Positions 8,702 through 18,911 of a stretch of DNA of 64,000 bases are shown piece after piece. Source of the DNA: Synechocystis sp. PCC 7338 (GTDB lineage Bacteria > Cyanobacteriota > Cyanobacteriia > Cyanobacteriales > Microcystaceae); assembly GCF_018282115.1 (NCBI RefSeq), contig NZ_CP054306.1, positions 1,969,488 through 2,033,487 of the forward strand, read 5' to 3'. Within the stretch, counting starts at the first letter, position 1; each line of letters begins with the position of its first letter. The translations under genes and the position numbers were made by a program. The notes beneath the pieces are model-generated. The model was not told where the DNA came from. It worked only from the letters and a program-made list of their open reading frames with translations, and did no database searches.

Positions 8702-10456
8702 ATGGTATCGATTCTGACCCAACTCAATGATCACTTTGCCCAAGCTCTGGAGGGTCAGTTTCCGCCCGATGTTACCCTGCCCACTACCCTGGTGGTGCCC
8801 GCTTCCAATCCTAAATTTGGTGATTTTCAGTGCAACATTGCTCTGCCCCTGGCTAAGCAGTTGGGTCAATCGCCCCGGGCGATCGCCATGGAGATTGTCG
8901 ACAAAGTTAATTTAAGCGAAATTTGTGAACCATTAACCATCGCTGGGCCAGGTTTTATTAACCTCAAGCTATTGCCTGATTATCTAGGAGAACAATTAAT
9001 TAAACTCCAACAGGATCAACAATTGGGCGTGTCCCTAATCCAAGCTGCAGAAAGGGTGGTGGTGGATTTTTCGAGCCCCAATATTGCCAAGGAAATGCAC
9101 GTGGGTCATCTCCGCTCTACCATCATTGGAGATTGTTTGGCGCGGGTGTTGGAATTGCGGGGCTATGACGTTTTGCGTCTCAATCATGTGGGGGACTGGG
9201 GCACCCAATTTGGCATGTTAATCACCTATTTAAAAGAAGTTTATCCAGAGGCATTGGTAACCGCCGATGCGTTAGAGATTGGCGATCTAGTTACCTTTTA
9301 CAAGCAAGCTAAACAAAGGTTTGATCAAGATGAACAATTTCGGGAAGCGTCCCGTCAGGCTGTAGTTTCTCTCCAGGCAGGGGATGCAGAAAACATCAAA
9401 GCATGGCAATTGCTTTGTGACCAATCTCGACGGGAATTTCAACTGATTTACGATTGGTTAGATATCACCATTAAGGAGCGGGGAGAATCATTTTATAACC
9501 CCTTTTTACCTGGTGTAGTGGAATTATTACAGGAAAAAGATTTGCTAGTGGAAGATAATGGTGCCCAATGTGTTTTCCTCGATGGCTTCACCAATAAAGA
9601 TGGCGATCGCCTGCCATTAATAGTGCAAAAATCCGATGGGGGTTATAACTACGCCACCACGGACTTGGCCGCTTTGAATTATCGCTTAAAAACCGATGGG
9701 GTGCAGAAAATTATTTACGTCACCGATGCGGGGCAAGCCAACCATTTTGCCCAATTTTTTCAGGTAGCCCAAAGAGCTGGCATTCTCACTGATCCCAGTC
9801 AAGTAGTCCATGTGCCGTTTGGCTTGGTTAAGGGCGAAGACGGCAAAAAGCTGAAAACTAGGGCGGGGGACACCATTCGCCTCAAGGATTTGTTAACGGA
9901 AGCAGTGGCTCGGGCCAGACAGGATTTGGAAACTCGTTTAGCGATGGAAGAACGGCAAGAAACCCCAGAATTTATGGAAAATGTGGCCCAAAGGGTGGGC
10001 ATTGGAGCGGTGAAATATGCAGATTTAAGCCAAAATCGCACTAGCGATTACGTTTTTAATTTTGACAAAATGTTGGCTCTCCAGGGCAATACCGCCCCCT
10101 ATATGCTCTATGCCTACGCCCGCATTCAAAGCATTAGTCGGGAAGGGGGCATTGATTTTGCTCAAATGGACAGCGGTGAAATTGTGCTGACTGAACCAAG
10201 CGAGTTAGTTTTGGCTAAAAGTCTTTTACAATTTGCTGACGTCATTGAAACGGTGGAAACTAGTTTGTTGCCCAATCGCCTTTGCGATTATCTTTATGAA
10301 TTAAGCAAAGTTTTTAATCGTTTTTATGAAAATTGCCCCGTGTTGAAAGCCAGTGAACCCCAACGTAGCTCCCGTTTATTATTTTGTGATCTCACCGCCA
10401 GGACTTTAAAACTAGGCTTGTCTTTATTGGGCATTCCGGTTTTAGACAGGATGTAG
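8702..10456 (+). CDS. argS: Arginyl-tRNA synthetase
   Basis: Class I aminoacyl-tRNA synthetase charging tRNA-Arg, 584 aa as expected. Visible parts: the N-terminal Add1 domain ending near residue 100; the HIGH-like motif in [21 protein letters not shown] (HVGH, about residue 135); [11 protein letters not shown]; the KMSKS-equivalent region near [16 protein letters not shown]; and the C-terminal DALR anticodon domain with [14 protein letters not shown]. The ATG at 8702 starts the conserved N-terminus directly. Its stop is followed after one base by the GTPase gene, implying a shared transcript and possibly translational coupling. Confidence 0.96.
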   Translation: MVSILTQLNDHFAQALEGQFPPDVTLPTTLVVPASNPKFGDFQCNIALPLAKQLGQSPRAIAMEIVDKVNLSEICEPLTIAGPGFINLKLLPDYLGEQLIKLQQDQQLGVSLIQAAERVVVDFSSPNIAKEMHVGHLRSTIIGDCLARVLELRGYDVLRLNHVGDWGTQFGMLITYLKEVYPEALVTADALEIGDLVTFYKQAKQRFDQDEQFREASRQAVVSLQAGDAENIKAWQLLCDQSRREFQLIYDWLDITIKERGESFYNPFLPGVVELLQEKDLLVEDNGAQCVFLDGFTNKDGDRLPLIVQKSDGGYNYATTDLAALNYRLKTDGVQKIIYVTDAGQANHFAQFFQVAQRAGILTDPSQVVHVPFGLVKGEDGKKLKTRAGDTIRLKDLLTEAVARARQDLETRLAMEERQETPEFMENVAQRVGIGAVKYADLSQNRTSDYVFNFDKMLALQGNTAPYMLYAYARIQSISREGGIDFAQMDSGEIVLTEPSELVLAKSLLQFADVIETVETSLLPNRLCDYLYELSKVFNRFYENCPVLKASEPQRSSRLLFCDLTARTLKLGLSLLGIPVLDRM

Positions 10457-10457
10457 T

Positions 10458-11882
10458 ATGAATAATAATTCTTTGACTGATTTAGACCAAACTTTAGATA
10501 TTATTAGCGCGATTCAAGAAGATTTAAATTATCAGCAAGCCCAGGCTAGTTTGACGGCGATCGTTGAACACATTGATCTCGATACTAGGGAAAAACAGGG
10601 ACTGGAAAGGGAAATTGGTCACCTCTGTGCCATGCTGGAAAACCTCAACCAAGGATTAGTACAAATTGCGGCTTTTGGTTTGGTTGGAAGGGGAAAATCT
10701 TCCCTACTCAATGCCCTTTTAGGTGCGCAAGTTTTCACTACTGGGCCAGTCCATGGTGTTACCCAGAGTCACCAGTCCGCTCCCTGGTCATTGACCCAAG
10801 CTGACGGTTTATCTACCGTTACTATTTCCGGTTGGGGTAATGCCCAATTACAATTAATTGATACACCGGGCATTGATGAAGTAAAGGGTAAAGAGCGGGA
10901 ACAATTGGCGATCGCCGTAGCCCAACAGGTGGATTTAATTTTGTTTGTCATTGCAGGAGACATGTCCCAGGTGGAATTCCAAGCCTTGTCCCAACTGCGG
11001 GCGGTGGGCAAACCGATGTTGTTAGTATTTAATAAAATTGATCAATATCCGGCGACAGATCAGCAATTAATTTACGAAAAGATTCGCGATGAACGGGTAA
11101 AAGAATTATTGTCTCCAGAAGAAATTGTCTTAGTTTCCGCCAGCCCATTGGTGACAGAATTGAGAGAAAATGCCCAGGGAAAGTTGGAACGTCATCAATA
11201 CCGAGGGGAAGCAAAAGTTGATAACTTACGATTAAAAATTATTGACTTGCTCCAACGGGAAGGAAAATCCTTAGTCGCTTTAAACACTTTGCTCTGTGCT
11301 GACAGCTTAAATGATAAATTAGTGCAACAAAAAATGCGTTTGCGGGATAATCAAGCTAATACCATTATTCAAAAAGCAGTGATGGTCAAGGCGGCGGCCA
11401 TTGCCCTCAACCCGGTGACTGTGCTGGATTTATTCAGTGGGGCAGTGGTGGATGTGGCCCTGATTATTTCCCTGTCCAAACTGTATGGCTTACCCATGAC
11501 CCAGACGGCGGCGATCGCCCTGTTGCAAAAAATTGGGGTGAGCATGGGGGGCATCACAGCCAGCGAATTTTTGGCCGGATTAGGCCTCAGTTCCCTCAAA
11601 GGCTTACTTGGTTTAACGGTGCCGTTAACTGGGGGATTGGCCCTGGCCCCCTATATTTCCGTTGCCCTCACCCAAGCTAGTGTGGCAGGAGTGTCCACCT
11701 TGGCGATCGGTCAAGTGACCAAAACCTACCTAGCCAACGGAGCCGCCTGGGGAGAAACGGGGCCCCGGACGGTGGTGCGAGATATTCTCAATTCATTGGA
11801 TCAAAATTCCGTTATGGCCCGCATTAAGCAAGAACTGCAGGGAAAATTAACGCCAGAAAGAATTGTCTCCCCCTCCCCTTAA
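10458..11882 (+). CDS. Dynamin/Era-like GTPase with C-terminal DUF697 membrane domain
   Basis: 474 aa. GTPase domain at about residues 60-260: P-loop AAFGLVGRGKSSLLNALLG, switch I threonine region TTGPVHGVTQ, G3 DTPGIDE, G4 FNKID, and G5-like LVSASPL. Residues about 300-460 are hydrophobic and glycine-rich, matching the DUF697 region that attaches such GTPases to membranes. A paralogue with the same layout lies at 27262-28611; both share the HGVTQ switch I element. Role unknown; family members are thought to be membrane-associated GTPases. It starts one base after argS, so it is co-transcribed with an essential gene. Confidence 0.85.
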   Translation: MNNNSLTDLDQTLDIISAIQEDLNYQQAQASLTAIVEHIDLDTREKQGLEREIGHLCAMLENLNQGLVQIAAFGLVGRGKSSLLNALLGAQVFTTGPVHGVTQSHQSAPWSLTQADGLSTVTISGWGNAQLQLIDTPGIDEVKGKEREQLAIAVAQQVDLILFVIAGDMSQVEFQALSQLRAVGKPMLLVFNKIDQYPATDQQLIYEKIRDERVKELLSPEEIVLVSASPLVTELRENAQGKLERHQYRGEAKVDNLRLKIIDLLQREGKSLVALNTLLCADSLNDKLVQQKMRLRDNQANTIIQKAVMVKAAAIALNPVTVLDLFSGAVVDVALIISLSKLYGLPMTQTAAIALLQKIGVSMGGITASEFLAGLGLSSLKGLLGLTVPLTGGLALAPYISVALTQASVAGVSTLAIGQVTKTYLANGAAWGETGPRTVVRDILNSLDQNSVMARIKQELQGKLTPERIVSPSP

Positions 11883-12051
11883 CCGCAGTTGAGACAGAAA
11901 AAGAAGGAAAACAATCATCCCCAAGATTGATAAACTGAGATATTACAAGAGTTATTGATACTTTTAGGGTTTTGCTTTGCCCCCGGTTGTTGTAGCTCCG
12001 CTGTCTGACCAGCCTGACTAAATTTTATTTGTATTAAAATTACCCCTGCGT

Positions 12052-13461
12052 ATGCTCTCCACTGAAATGCCCCGTCCGACCACCGGCAGCACATTGTTAA
12101 AAAAACCGGCCTCCCCCTCCCCCAACCAAAATCTTTTACCTCTGACCTCTGCTATCAATAAAAACGGTGAGCTGGAAATTGGTGGTTGCTCCGTCACGGC
12201 TTTGGTGGAACAGTTTGGTTCTCCCCTCTACATTTTGGATGAAACCACCCTCCGGCAAGCGGTCCAGCAGTATTGTCAATCTTTCCAAAACTACTATCCT
12301 GGCCCAAGCCAAGTAATCTACGCTTCCAAAGCTTGGAGTTGTTTAGCCGTCGTGGCGATCGCCGCCCAGGAAGGTTTAGGGTTTGATGTGGTATCTGGCG
12401 GGGAATTATTCACCACGGTTTCAGCCCTCAAGCAATTAGGCTGGGACGAAGCTGAGATTGCAGAAAAAATTTACTTCCACGGCAATAACAAATCAGTGCA
12501 GGAACTCCAAGAGGCGATCACTGTTGATTGCACCATCATTGTCGACAACTGGCTGGAATTAGAAACCCTGAGCAAGTTGGCGGCCAAATCAGGGGAGCCG
12601 GTAAAAATCATGTTGCGCCTTACCCCCGGTATCGAATGTCACACCCATGAATACATTAAAACTGGACATCTAGACAGCAAATTTGGCTTTGATCCCAACC
12701 AGCTAGAAGCGGTTTTCACCTACATCACCCAACAGCCCCTACTCCATTGCCTCGGACTCCATGCTCACATCGGCTCCCAAATTTTTGAGCGCCAGCCCCA
12801 CCAAGACTTAGGGGAAGTGTTGGTACAATGGTTTACCAAAGGTTTAACCTACGGCCTGCCCCTCAGGGAACTCAACATCGGTGGTGGCCTAGGGATTTGC
12901 TACACCGAAAGTGATGATCCCCCCAGCATTGAAGAATGGGTCCAAGCGGCGGCCCTCTCCGTAGCCAAGGCCTGCGATCGCCATAATATCCCTTACCCCA
13001 AACTCATTGCTGAGCCGGGACGTTCCCTGGTCGGGTCTGCCTGTGTAACGGCCTATCGAGTGGGGGGGCGCAAAGTCGTGCCCAATATTCGCACCTATAT
13101 TTCCGTCGATGGCGGCATGTCCGATAATCCCCGCCCTATCACCTACCAATCGGTATATCGGGTAGCTCTAGCCAACCGCATGAACGACGAATTAACCGAA
13201 ACTGTCACCGTGGCCGGGAAACATTGTGAGTCCGGCGATATTCTCGTTAAGGATGTGGAACTCCCCGTCGCAGAACCGGGGGATGTCTTGGTAGTAGCCG
13301 CCACTGGAGCCTATAACTACAGCATGGCTTCCAACTACAACCGTTTAGGACGCCCAGCCGCTGTACTAGTTAGCCAAGGGCAAGCAAACCTAATTCTGCA
13401 ACGGGAAACCTACACCGACCTATTGCGCCAGGATTGTTTACCCAACCGTCTACTTTCCTAA
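12052..13461 (+). CDS. lysA: Diaminopimelate decarboxylase
   Basis: Decarboxylates meso-diaminopimelate to L-lysine with PLP, the last step of lysine synthesis. 469 aa, somewhat long because of an approximately 35-residue N-terminal extension before LEIGGCSVTALVEQFGSPLYILDE. The PLP lysine lies in QVIYASKAWSCLAVV. HIGSQIFE, the glycine loop NIGGGLGICY and the EPGRSLVG phosphate-binding motif follow. The second-subunit cysteine/substrate region CESGDILVKD and the C-terminal GAYNYSMASNYN block are present. The downstream cdaA gene begins 42 bp after the stop, followed by uppS: a forward run linking a peptidoglycan precursor, c-di-AMP and undecaprenyl synthesis. The first ATG is used; a second at 12067 is possible. 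Confidence 0.95.
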   Translation: MLSTEMPRPTTGSTLLKKPASPSPNQNLLPLTSAINKNGELEIGGCSVTALVEQFGSPLYILDETTLRQAVQQYCQSFQNYYPGPSQVIYASKAWSCLAVVAIAAQEGLGFDVVSGGELFTTVSALKQLGWDEAEIAEKIYFHGNNKSVQELQEAITVDCTIIVDNWLELETLSKLAAKSGEPVKIMLRLTPGIECHTHEYIKTGHLDSKFGFDPNQLEAVFTYITQQPLLHCLGLHAHIGSQIFERQPHQDLGEVLVQWFTKGLTYGLPLRELNIGGGLGICYTESDDPPSIEEWVQAAALSVAKACDRHNIPYPKLIAEPGRSLVGSACVTAYRVGGRKVVPNIRTYISVDGGMSDNPRPITYQSVYRVALANRMNDELTETVTVAGKHCESGDILVKDVELPVAEPGDVLVVAATGAYNYSMASNYNRLGRPAAVLVSQGQANLILQRETYTDLLRQDCLPNRLLS

Positions 13462-13503
13462 ATTTCTCCCCACCCCCACCCTAACGACCATCTCCCCTTA
13501 CCC

Positions 13504-14415
13504 ATGTCGGGCTTTCCCCCGGATCTTATCTCTCTGCTTCCCCTCCTCCATGGCGCCCTCGATCTTGGTTTAGTCATCGGTTTGTTCTACCTGCTAAGCC
13601 GAGTCTTTGGCGAAAATCAAATCCTGTGGATTATGCGGGGACTGTTGGTGTTGATGGTGGCCCAACTGGTGAGCGATCGCCTCCATTTAGAATTGTTGAA
13701 ATTTGTGCTGGAAAAATTTGTCTTGGGCACAGCGGTGGCCTTAGCAGTAATCTTCCAGGCAGAACTGAGGCGATTTTTAGAACTGCTTGGCCAGGGGAGA
13801 TTTTTAGAATTACTGCGGCGGCGGAGTTCTAGCCCCCCCAGCACCGATGCCATTGACGAAATTGTCGATGCCGTTAAGGAACTGTCCCAAAATCGGATTG
13901 GCGCCCTGATGGTGATGGAAGCTCAAGGAATTTTGGACAGCCGTATTTTTCTCAATCGGGGGGTAGCCATTGACAGTAAGTTGTCCAAGGAATTGTTGCA
14001 AACCATTTTTCAGCCGAAAACTTTGCTCCACGATGGGGCCATTTTTATCCGAGGCTCCCGTTTAGTGTCCGCAGGGGTTATTTTGCCCCTCTCAGAACGC
14101 AGTGCTTCTCGGCAGTTGGGCACCAGGCACCGAGCCGCCATGGGCATCACCGAAAAAAGTGAAAATTGCCTTTGTATTGTCGTTTCCGAGGAAACCGGTT
14201 CCATTACCCTAGCCCAGGGAGGAAATCTCAACCGTCCCCTGACTAGCAGTAAACTAAAGGAATTGCTAGAAACTGAATATGCCCCCCCCACAGAGCGGGA
14301 GTCAGTTACTCCCCAACTTAGCCGTCTGAGCCGTAGCCTGAGCAATCAAAGTTGGGGAATACTCAGACGTTTGCTTTGGCTGCCTTCCTCAACTGCCCAA
14401 AACGACAAAAAATGA
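13504..14415 (+). CDS. cdaA: Membrane diadenylate cyclase (c-di-AMP synthase)
   Basis: Makes cyclic di-AMP from two ATP. 303 aa with two or three N-terminal membrane helices (about residues 10-90) and a DAC catalytic domain (about 100-260). The catalytic DGA sits in [20 protein letters not shown] and the RHR in [14 protein letters not shown], both intact. A positively charged linker LRRRSSSP connects the parts, as in CdaA. The usual partner genes cdaR and glmM are absent; instead lysA is upstream, and the uppS ATG overlaps the cdaA stop in an ATGA arrangement (14412-14415), indicating translational coupling. c-di-AMP is known to control osmotic and K+ homeostasis and wall integrity, so the neighbourhood is functionally consistent. 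Confidence 0.93.
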   Translation: MSGFPPDLISLLPLLHGALDLGLVIGLFYLLSRVFGENQILWIMRGLLVLMVAQLVSDRLHLELLKFVLEKFVLGTAVALAVIFQAELRRFLELLGQGRFLELLRRRSSSPPSTDAIDEIVDAVKELSQNRIGALMVMEAQGILDSRIFLNRGVAIDSKLSKELLQTIFQPKTLLHDGAIFIRGSRLVSAGVILPLSERSASRQLGTRHRAAMGITEKSENCLCIVVSEETGSITLAQGGNLNRPLTSSKLKELLETEYAPPTERESVTPQLSRLSRSLSNQSWGILRRLLWLPSSTAQNDKK

Positions 14416-15161
14416 CTATTAAACCTGTCATCTTAGAAACATTACCGCCGGATTTGGACAAACAACGGTTACCCCAACATGTGGCGGTCATCATGGATGG
14501 GAATGGCCGCTGGGCAAAGCAAAGGGGAATGCCAAGGATTATGGGCCACCAGCGGGGGGTGGACTCCCTGAAAAATTTGTTGCGTTGTTGCGACGATTGG
14601 GGCATTTCTGCCCTGACAGCCTATGCTTTTTCCACCGAAAATTGGGGCCGCCCCTTGGAAGAAGTTGAATTTTTAATGACCCTGTTTGAGCGGGTATTAC
14701 GGCGGGAATTGAAGGAAATGATGGCGGAAAATGTCCGGATCCGCTTTGTGGGTAATCTGACTTCCCTGCCTCGGTCTCTCCAGGATGAAATTGCCCGCTC
14801 GATGGAAGATACGAAAAATAATACGGGAATCCGCTTCACCGTGGCCACCAACTATGGCGGCCGCCAAGAAATTGTCCATGTCTGCCAGGCGATCGCCAGG
14901 GAAGTGCAAGCGGGAAAGTTAGACCCGGAAATTATTGATGAAGGAGTGGTGGAAAAATATCTCTATACTGAAGGTTTATCCCATCCGGACCTCTTGATCC
15001 GCACCAGTGGGGAACTGAGGATTAGCAACTTTTTGCTCTGGCAAATGGCCTACGCAGAAATCTATGTCACCTCCACCCTCTGGCCCGACTTTGATCGCCA
15101 AGCGTTCCATTTAGCCCTACGGGACTATCAACAAAGGCACCGTCGCTTTGGTAAGGTTTGA
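14412..15161 (+). CDS. uppS: Undecaprenyl pyrophosphate synthase (cis-prenyltransferase)
   Basis: Elongates farnesyl diphosphate with isopentenyl diphosphate to the C55 carrier of wall and glycan synthesis. 249 aa from the ATG at 14412. The catalytic Asp is in [17 protein letters not shown], followed by [27 protein letters not shown], and the C-terminal [22 protein letters not shown] and TLWPDF motifs. An upstream in-frame ATG at 14352 lies within cdaA and would add 20 non-conserved residues, so the start overlapping the cdaA stop is preferred. Confidence 0.96.
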   Translation: MTIKPVILETLPPDLDKQRLPQHVAVIMDGNGRWAKQRGMPRIMGHQRGVDSLKNLLRCCDDWGISALTAYAFSTENWGRPLEEVEFLMTLFERVLRRELKEMMAENVRIRFVGNLTSLPRSLQDEIARSMEDTKNNTGIRFTVATNYGGRQEIVHVCQAIAREVQAGKLDPEIIDEGVVEKYLYTEGLSHPDLLIRTSGELRISNFLLWQMAYAEIYVTSTLWPDFDRQAFHLALRDYQQRHRRFGKV

Positions 15162-15297
15162 AATTACCACGCAAAAATTAAAGTAGAAATTAAATTTGCC
15201 TCGGTTCACCTCCGGGTTGAAACAACAGAGGCGCCCAAGTTTAAACAAACTTTAAACAGCCTGCGATAAAATCAACTAGTTTTCCCGAGCATTTGCC

Positions 15298-16461
15298 ATG
15301 CCCCAAACCCAAACTGGCATTGAGGATTTTCTCCTGCGCCAACTGCGCCGCCCCCCAGAAGCAGAGGAAGAGGAAGACTATTTTGACTATTTCTACGATG
15401 AACCGGGTAGTGAACCAGGAACCCTCAGCATTGAACCCGATGCACCTCCTTCCCGCATAGTCTTAGTGGACTATAGTCCCAACCATGCTGTTCGCAAATC
15501 CGATATCAGTCCTAATGCTCTAAGACCTTATTTAGGAACAAATACTGTTTCCTGGATGGACATTGAAGGTTTGGGCAGTGAAGAAGTGCTTAAGGAAGTA
15601 GGGGAAATTTTCAAATTACACCCCCTACTTTTAGAAGATATTGTTAACGTTCCCCAGCGGGCAAAAGTAGAAGACTATAACGACCATGTCATGGTGATTG
15701 CCCATCGGGTACGCCCCAACCGGGAAGAAGATGGATTTGAAAGTGAACAGGTCAGTTTTGTGTTGGGCAAACGTTACCTGTTAACTTTCCAGGAAGGCCA
15801 TATTATTGATTGTTTTAACCCATTGCGGGAAAGAATTCGCACCAACCAAGGGAAGGTATGCCAACAGGGGGCGGATTACCTCTGCTATTTGTTAATTGAC
15901 ATGTTAATTGATGAATATTTTCCCCTATTGGAAGACTACGAGGAGCGCATTGAAGCCCTAGAAGATACCATTATTCGCAATCCCAATAGTTCATTGATGG
16001 AGGAAATTTATCATATTCGCCGCGAATTATTGGCCCTGAGACGGTTAATTTGGCCCCTGCGCCATGTAATGAATGTGCTGCTGCGGGACACTACCAATTC
16101 CATTGTCAGTTCAGACGTTAGAATTTATTTTCGAGATTGCTACGATCACATCATTCAAGTGTTAGATATTATCGAAGCGTATCGGGAATTAGCTTCTAGT
16201 TTAATGGAGGTTTATATGACCGCCATGAGCAATAAAATGAACGAGGTGATGAAGTTTTTGACTGTTATTTCCACCATTTTCATTCCCCTAACTTTTATTG
16301 CTGGAGTCTATGGTATGAACTTCAAAGACATGCCAGAATTAAATAGTCCTTGGGGCTACTACATTACCTGGATAGTAATGATTTTAATTGCTGGAGGCTC
16401 CCTCTATTTCTTCTGGCGCAAAGGTTGGCTTAGTCCCTCCTATGATTTAGGAGAAAAGTAG
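15298..16461 (+). CDS. corA: CorA-family Mg2+/Co2+ transporter
   Basis: 387 aa. A long acidic cytoplasmic N-terminus (EAEEEEDYFDYFYDE near residues 20-34) leads into the alpha/beta domain and long helices. Two C-terminal membrane helices follow, separated by the hallmark loop YGMNF (about residue 338), the selectivity filter of the family. CorA pentamers conduct Mg2+ (and Co2+ or Ni2+) down the electrochemical gradient. The gene stands 136 bp after uppS on the same strand and is the last gene before the insertion-sequence zone. Mg2+ versus other ion preference cannot be read from sequence. Confidence 0.93.
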   Translation: MPQTQTGIEDFLLRQLRRPPEAEEEEDYFDYFYDEPGSEPGTLSIEPDAPPSRIVLVDYSPNHAVRKSDISPNALRPYLGTNTVSWMDIEGLGSEEVLKEVGEIFKLHPLLLEDIVNVPQRAKVEDYNDHVMVIAHRVRPNREEDGFESEQVSFVLGKRYLLTFQEGHIIDCFNPLRERIRTNQGKVCQQGADYLCYLLIDMLIDEYFPLLEDYEERIEALEDTIIRNPNSSLMEEIYHIRRELLALRRLIWPLRHVMNVLLRDTTNSIVSSDVRIYFRDCYDHIIQVLDIIEAYRELASSLMEVYMTAMSNKMNEVMKFLTVISTIFIPLTFIAGVYGMNFKDMPELNSPWGYYITWIVMILIAGGSLYFFWRKGWLSPSYDLGEK

Positions 16462-16631
16462 CTAGCTTAGCAATCATCAAACACACCTTGATTATTTCAG
16501 GAAACCTTGGAGTATTGCCAAGAGGTCTTTAAACGGGTTGCAGCCCGGCAAGATAATATTTTCTAGCCTCCTCATAATTTGTGGTCAAGTTAATTATTAA
16601 GGTATTCTAATTAGTTGAATTTCTTCCAAGA

Positions 16632-18027
16632 TATCCCTCTTTCATCAATCTAGGCAGAAGAAGAATAGAATGTATTCCATGAATTTAGCAAATACTTTAA
16701 TCGATCTAGCTTATCAACCTTGTTGTAAAGTTTAGTTAACTCATCCAAAACATGGGCAAATGGAAATACTTTTAACCACTTTTTGATAAGATTTATTGCA
16801 TTAAATACAGAGATCACTAATCGTAGGTTGTTTAGCCATTTTTTCCACCCTTCTTCTTTATCCCATTTTTCATGCTTTTGATGATACTTTGACGTTGAAT
16901 TTAGAGTCGGATTAAAATTCTCATCATAAAAACAAATCATACAATATGCACACATCACTAATTCCCACCATTTTTGAATTTGCTCATAATGAGTTACCCT
17001 AAAATCTGCCCATCCTAATTCACTTTTGCATTGCTTAAATCCATATTCTATCCATGACCTTACCCCATATATTCTGCCAACTTCTTTATATTTAATATCT
17101 GGTATTCGAGTCATTACAAACCATCCTGCTTTTTCCTCCTCTTTTTCTGTTTCTGTTTTAATTTCCCAATATCTTATTGCGTTTTTTTTGCCATAAACTA
17201 TTTCTCTGATATACCTATCTTCCTGTTTTCCATCCCATCTTATATGTTCAAACCTCCTCCACTTATTTGCCCTTACTTTAGCTTCCTTTGGAAGCCAGAC
17301 CCCATGATTGCTCCGGATTTCCACTGCATATTCTATTTTTAATTCCTCTACGGCACTGATAAAATTGCTATGGCTTTCTCCATATAAGCTATCTGACACT
17401 ACTCTTTTTATTTTAAAACCACTTTCTTCTAGTTCTTTTATTATCTCTACTGCTAATTCCGGCTTTGTTTTATACTTATCTCCCTCTTTTAATCTTTCTT
17501 TTGGTTTAAATACTTTTGATTCTAGAGGAAACGTTACTCCATTGCAGTAACCATAGGCATTTACTGACACTATACCGCTTTCTATTTTTCCTAAATTTCC
17601 AATATATTGTCTTTTTACATAATCTGTTGTTTTCCCTTTTTTGGGGTCTCCTGTTTCATCTATTATTACTATTATTTCTCTTCCTTCTAAAACTTCTAAG
17701 ATAATATTTAATCTTCTTTTTTCTAATTCTTTTAATTCCCAAGGAGAATCTGTCATGAAATGCAGTAATCCCTGTTCATTTTTCAATCCTAGTGATGATG
17801 CTATTGCAGGTAAACTCTTTCTTTTTATATCACTTAATATTCCCACAATGATATATTTAAATGACTCATAAGACCTCACTTCTGGAAATATATCTTTATA
17901 CAGTTCACTATATGTGTCTACACACTGTACTGTCTTTTTCGCCTCTCTTGTCTTTGTCATTCTCCCTCCGCGCTTTTCAGCCTTTTATCTCCATTTTAAT
18001 TCCCTCAGTCTGACGGAAGAGGGATAT
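16632..18027 (-). mobile_element. Full-length IS701-type insertion sequence
   Basis: About 1.4 kb, bounded by inverted ends reading ATCCCTCTTTCATCA at the left (from 16633) and ATCCCTCTTCCGTCA at the right (complement, from 18026). It encodes one intact transposase on the minus strand. Only AT is clearly repeated at both borders, so the exact edge is uncertain by a base or two. It lies between the corA 3' end and the GNAT gene stop, disrupting nothing obvious. A shortened copy with nearly the same ends is at 34562-35289. Confidence 0.85.
16650..17960 (-). CDS. IS701-type DDE transposase
   Basis: 436 aa, apparently intact. The first catalytic Asp region is IIVIIDETGDPKKGKTTDYVK (about residues 96-115), the second is KIKRVVSDSLYGES (about 185-198), and the Glu region is GVRSWIEYGFKQCKSELGWADFR (about 325-347). 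The spacing and the phrase QYIGNLGKIESGIVSVNAYG match IS701-family transposases. The gene fills nearly the whole element and is visibly AT-rich relative to flanking genes. An intact copy such as this could mobilise the deleted derivative elsewhere in the window. Confidence 0.9.
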   Translation of the reverse strand: MTKTREAKKTVQCVDTYSELYKDIFPEVRSYESFKYIIVGILSDIKRKSLPAIASSLGLKNEQGLLHFMTDSPWELKELEKRRLNIILEVLEGREIIVIIDETGDPKKGKTTDYVKRQYIGNLGKIESGIVSVNAYGYCNGVTFPLESKVFKPKERLKEGDKYKTKPELAVEIIKELEESGFKIKRVVSDSLYGESHSNFISAVEELKIEYAVEIRSNHGVWLPKEAKVRANKWRRFEHIRWDGKQEDRYIREIVYGKKNAIRYWEIKTETEKEEEKAGWFVMTRIPDIKYKEVGRIYGVRSWIEYGFKQCKSELGWADFRVTHYEQIQKWWELVMCAYCMICFYDENFNPTLNSTSKYHQKHEKWDKEEGWKKWLNNLRLVISVFNAINLIKKWLKVFPFAHVLDELTKLYNKVDKLDRLKYLLNSWNTFYSSSA

Positions 18028-18071
18028 CATTCAACACTTCTGGGAAGCTAGCTATCTTACTTTATGACTAT

Positions 18072-18584
18072 TCATGACATATGATGAATAAAACTAGGCA
18101 TATTCGGCAACTTTTTTTGCCAAAATAATGCTTTACCCATTTGGGGATTTAGCTCATAACCACCAAAACCAAACGACTTGTACGCTGATTGGGCAACATA
18201 ATTTCCTTCAAGTACTTCTAAAGTAAGTTTACAACAGCCTAAATCTAAAGCAATGGCTTCTACTTTGTGCAACATTAGTTTTGATAATCCCTTACCACGA
18301 TAGGGCAAAGAAACAATAACATCATGAATATTTAATAATGGCTTACAAGCAAAAGTAGAAAATCCTTCTAGACACACAATAAGACCAGCAGGCTGAAAAT
18401 CAACAAAGGCAAGAATGACATGGGCAGAAGGTCTTTTGGCAAGTTCTACAGGCAGATTTGCTTTAACATAATCAGATAATCCTTCTCCTCCTCCCATGGG
18501 ATCACGGGCATATTCATCCATCAATTGAATCATTGCTTCCGCATGGATAGTTAAATTAAGATCTGCTTTTACAATGTCAATCAT
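18072..18584 (-). CDS. GNAT-family N-acetyltransferase
   Basis: 170 aa. The acetyl-CoA pyrophosphate-binding loop is LPYRGKGLSKLMLHKVEAIA (about residues 95-114), followed by the beta5/alpha4 region LGCCKLTLEVLEGNYVAQSAYKSFGF that is typical of GNAT enzymes. The N-terminal part (MIDIVKADLNLTIHAEAMIQLMDEYARDP) forms the usual first helices. The acetyl acceptor is unknown. The gene lies between the IS701-type element and the ISY100-disrupted gene; its stop is only about 45 bp from the IS end. AT-richer than the housekeeping blocks. Confidence 0.82.
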   Translation of the reverse strand: MIDIVKADLNLTIHAEAMIQLMDEYARDPMGGGEGLSDYVKANLPVELAKRPSAHVILAFVDFQPAGLIVCLEGFSTFACKPLLNIHDVIVSLPYRGKGLSKLMLHKVEAIALDLGCCKLTLEVLEGNYVAQSAYKSFGFGGYELNPQMGKALFWQKKLPNMPSFIHHMS

Positions 18585-18911
18585 TTTTGTGATTTTAATA
18601 ATATAAGACTATGTTAATTTTAGGTTGATTCGTTATTTAATAAGGCGATGGCTGCGGCTAAGGTAGATGGATAATGCTTGGCTAAATCTGCAAACCAAAT
18701 TCCCTCACCGGACAGTGGGTCAAGTTGATCTAGCCATTGTTGTGCTTTTTGAGCAATGATTGCCTGCCTTTGTTGCTCTTGGCGATCGATTAAATTTTTT
18801 AATTCTGGATTTAAAACTTGGGGTGATTCTTTGATTATGGTTGGGATTTGATTCGTTTTTTCGGGAAAGTAATTAATCTTAAAACCTTGTTTTAATTCAT
18901 TTAAAATTCTA

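Noticed and set aside
14352-14411. Earlier uppS start adding 20 residues
   Set aside because: The added part lies wholly in the cdaA frame overlap and does not match the family N-terminus; ATG 14412 does.
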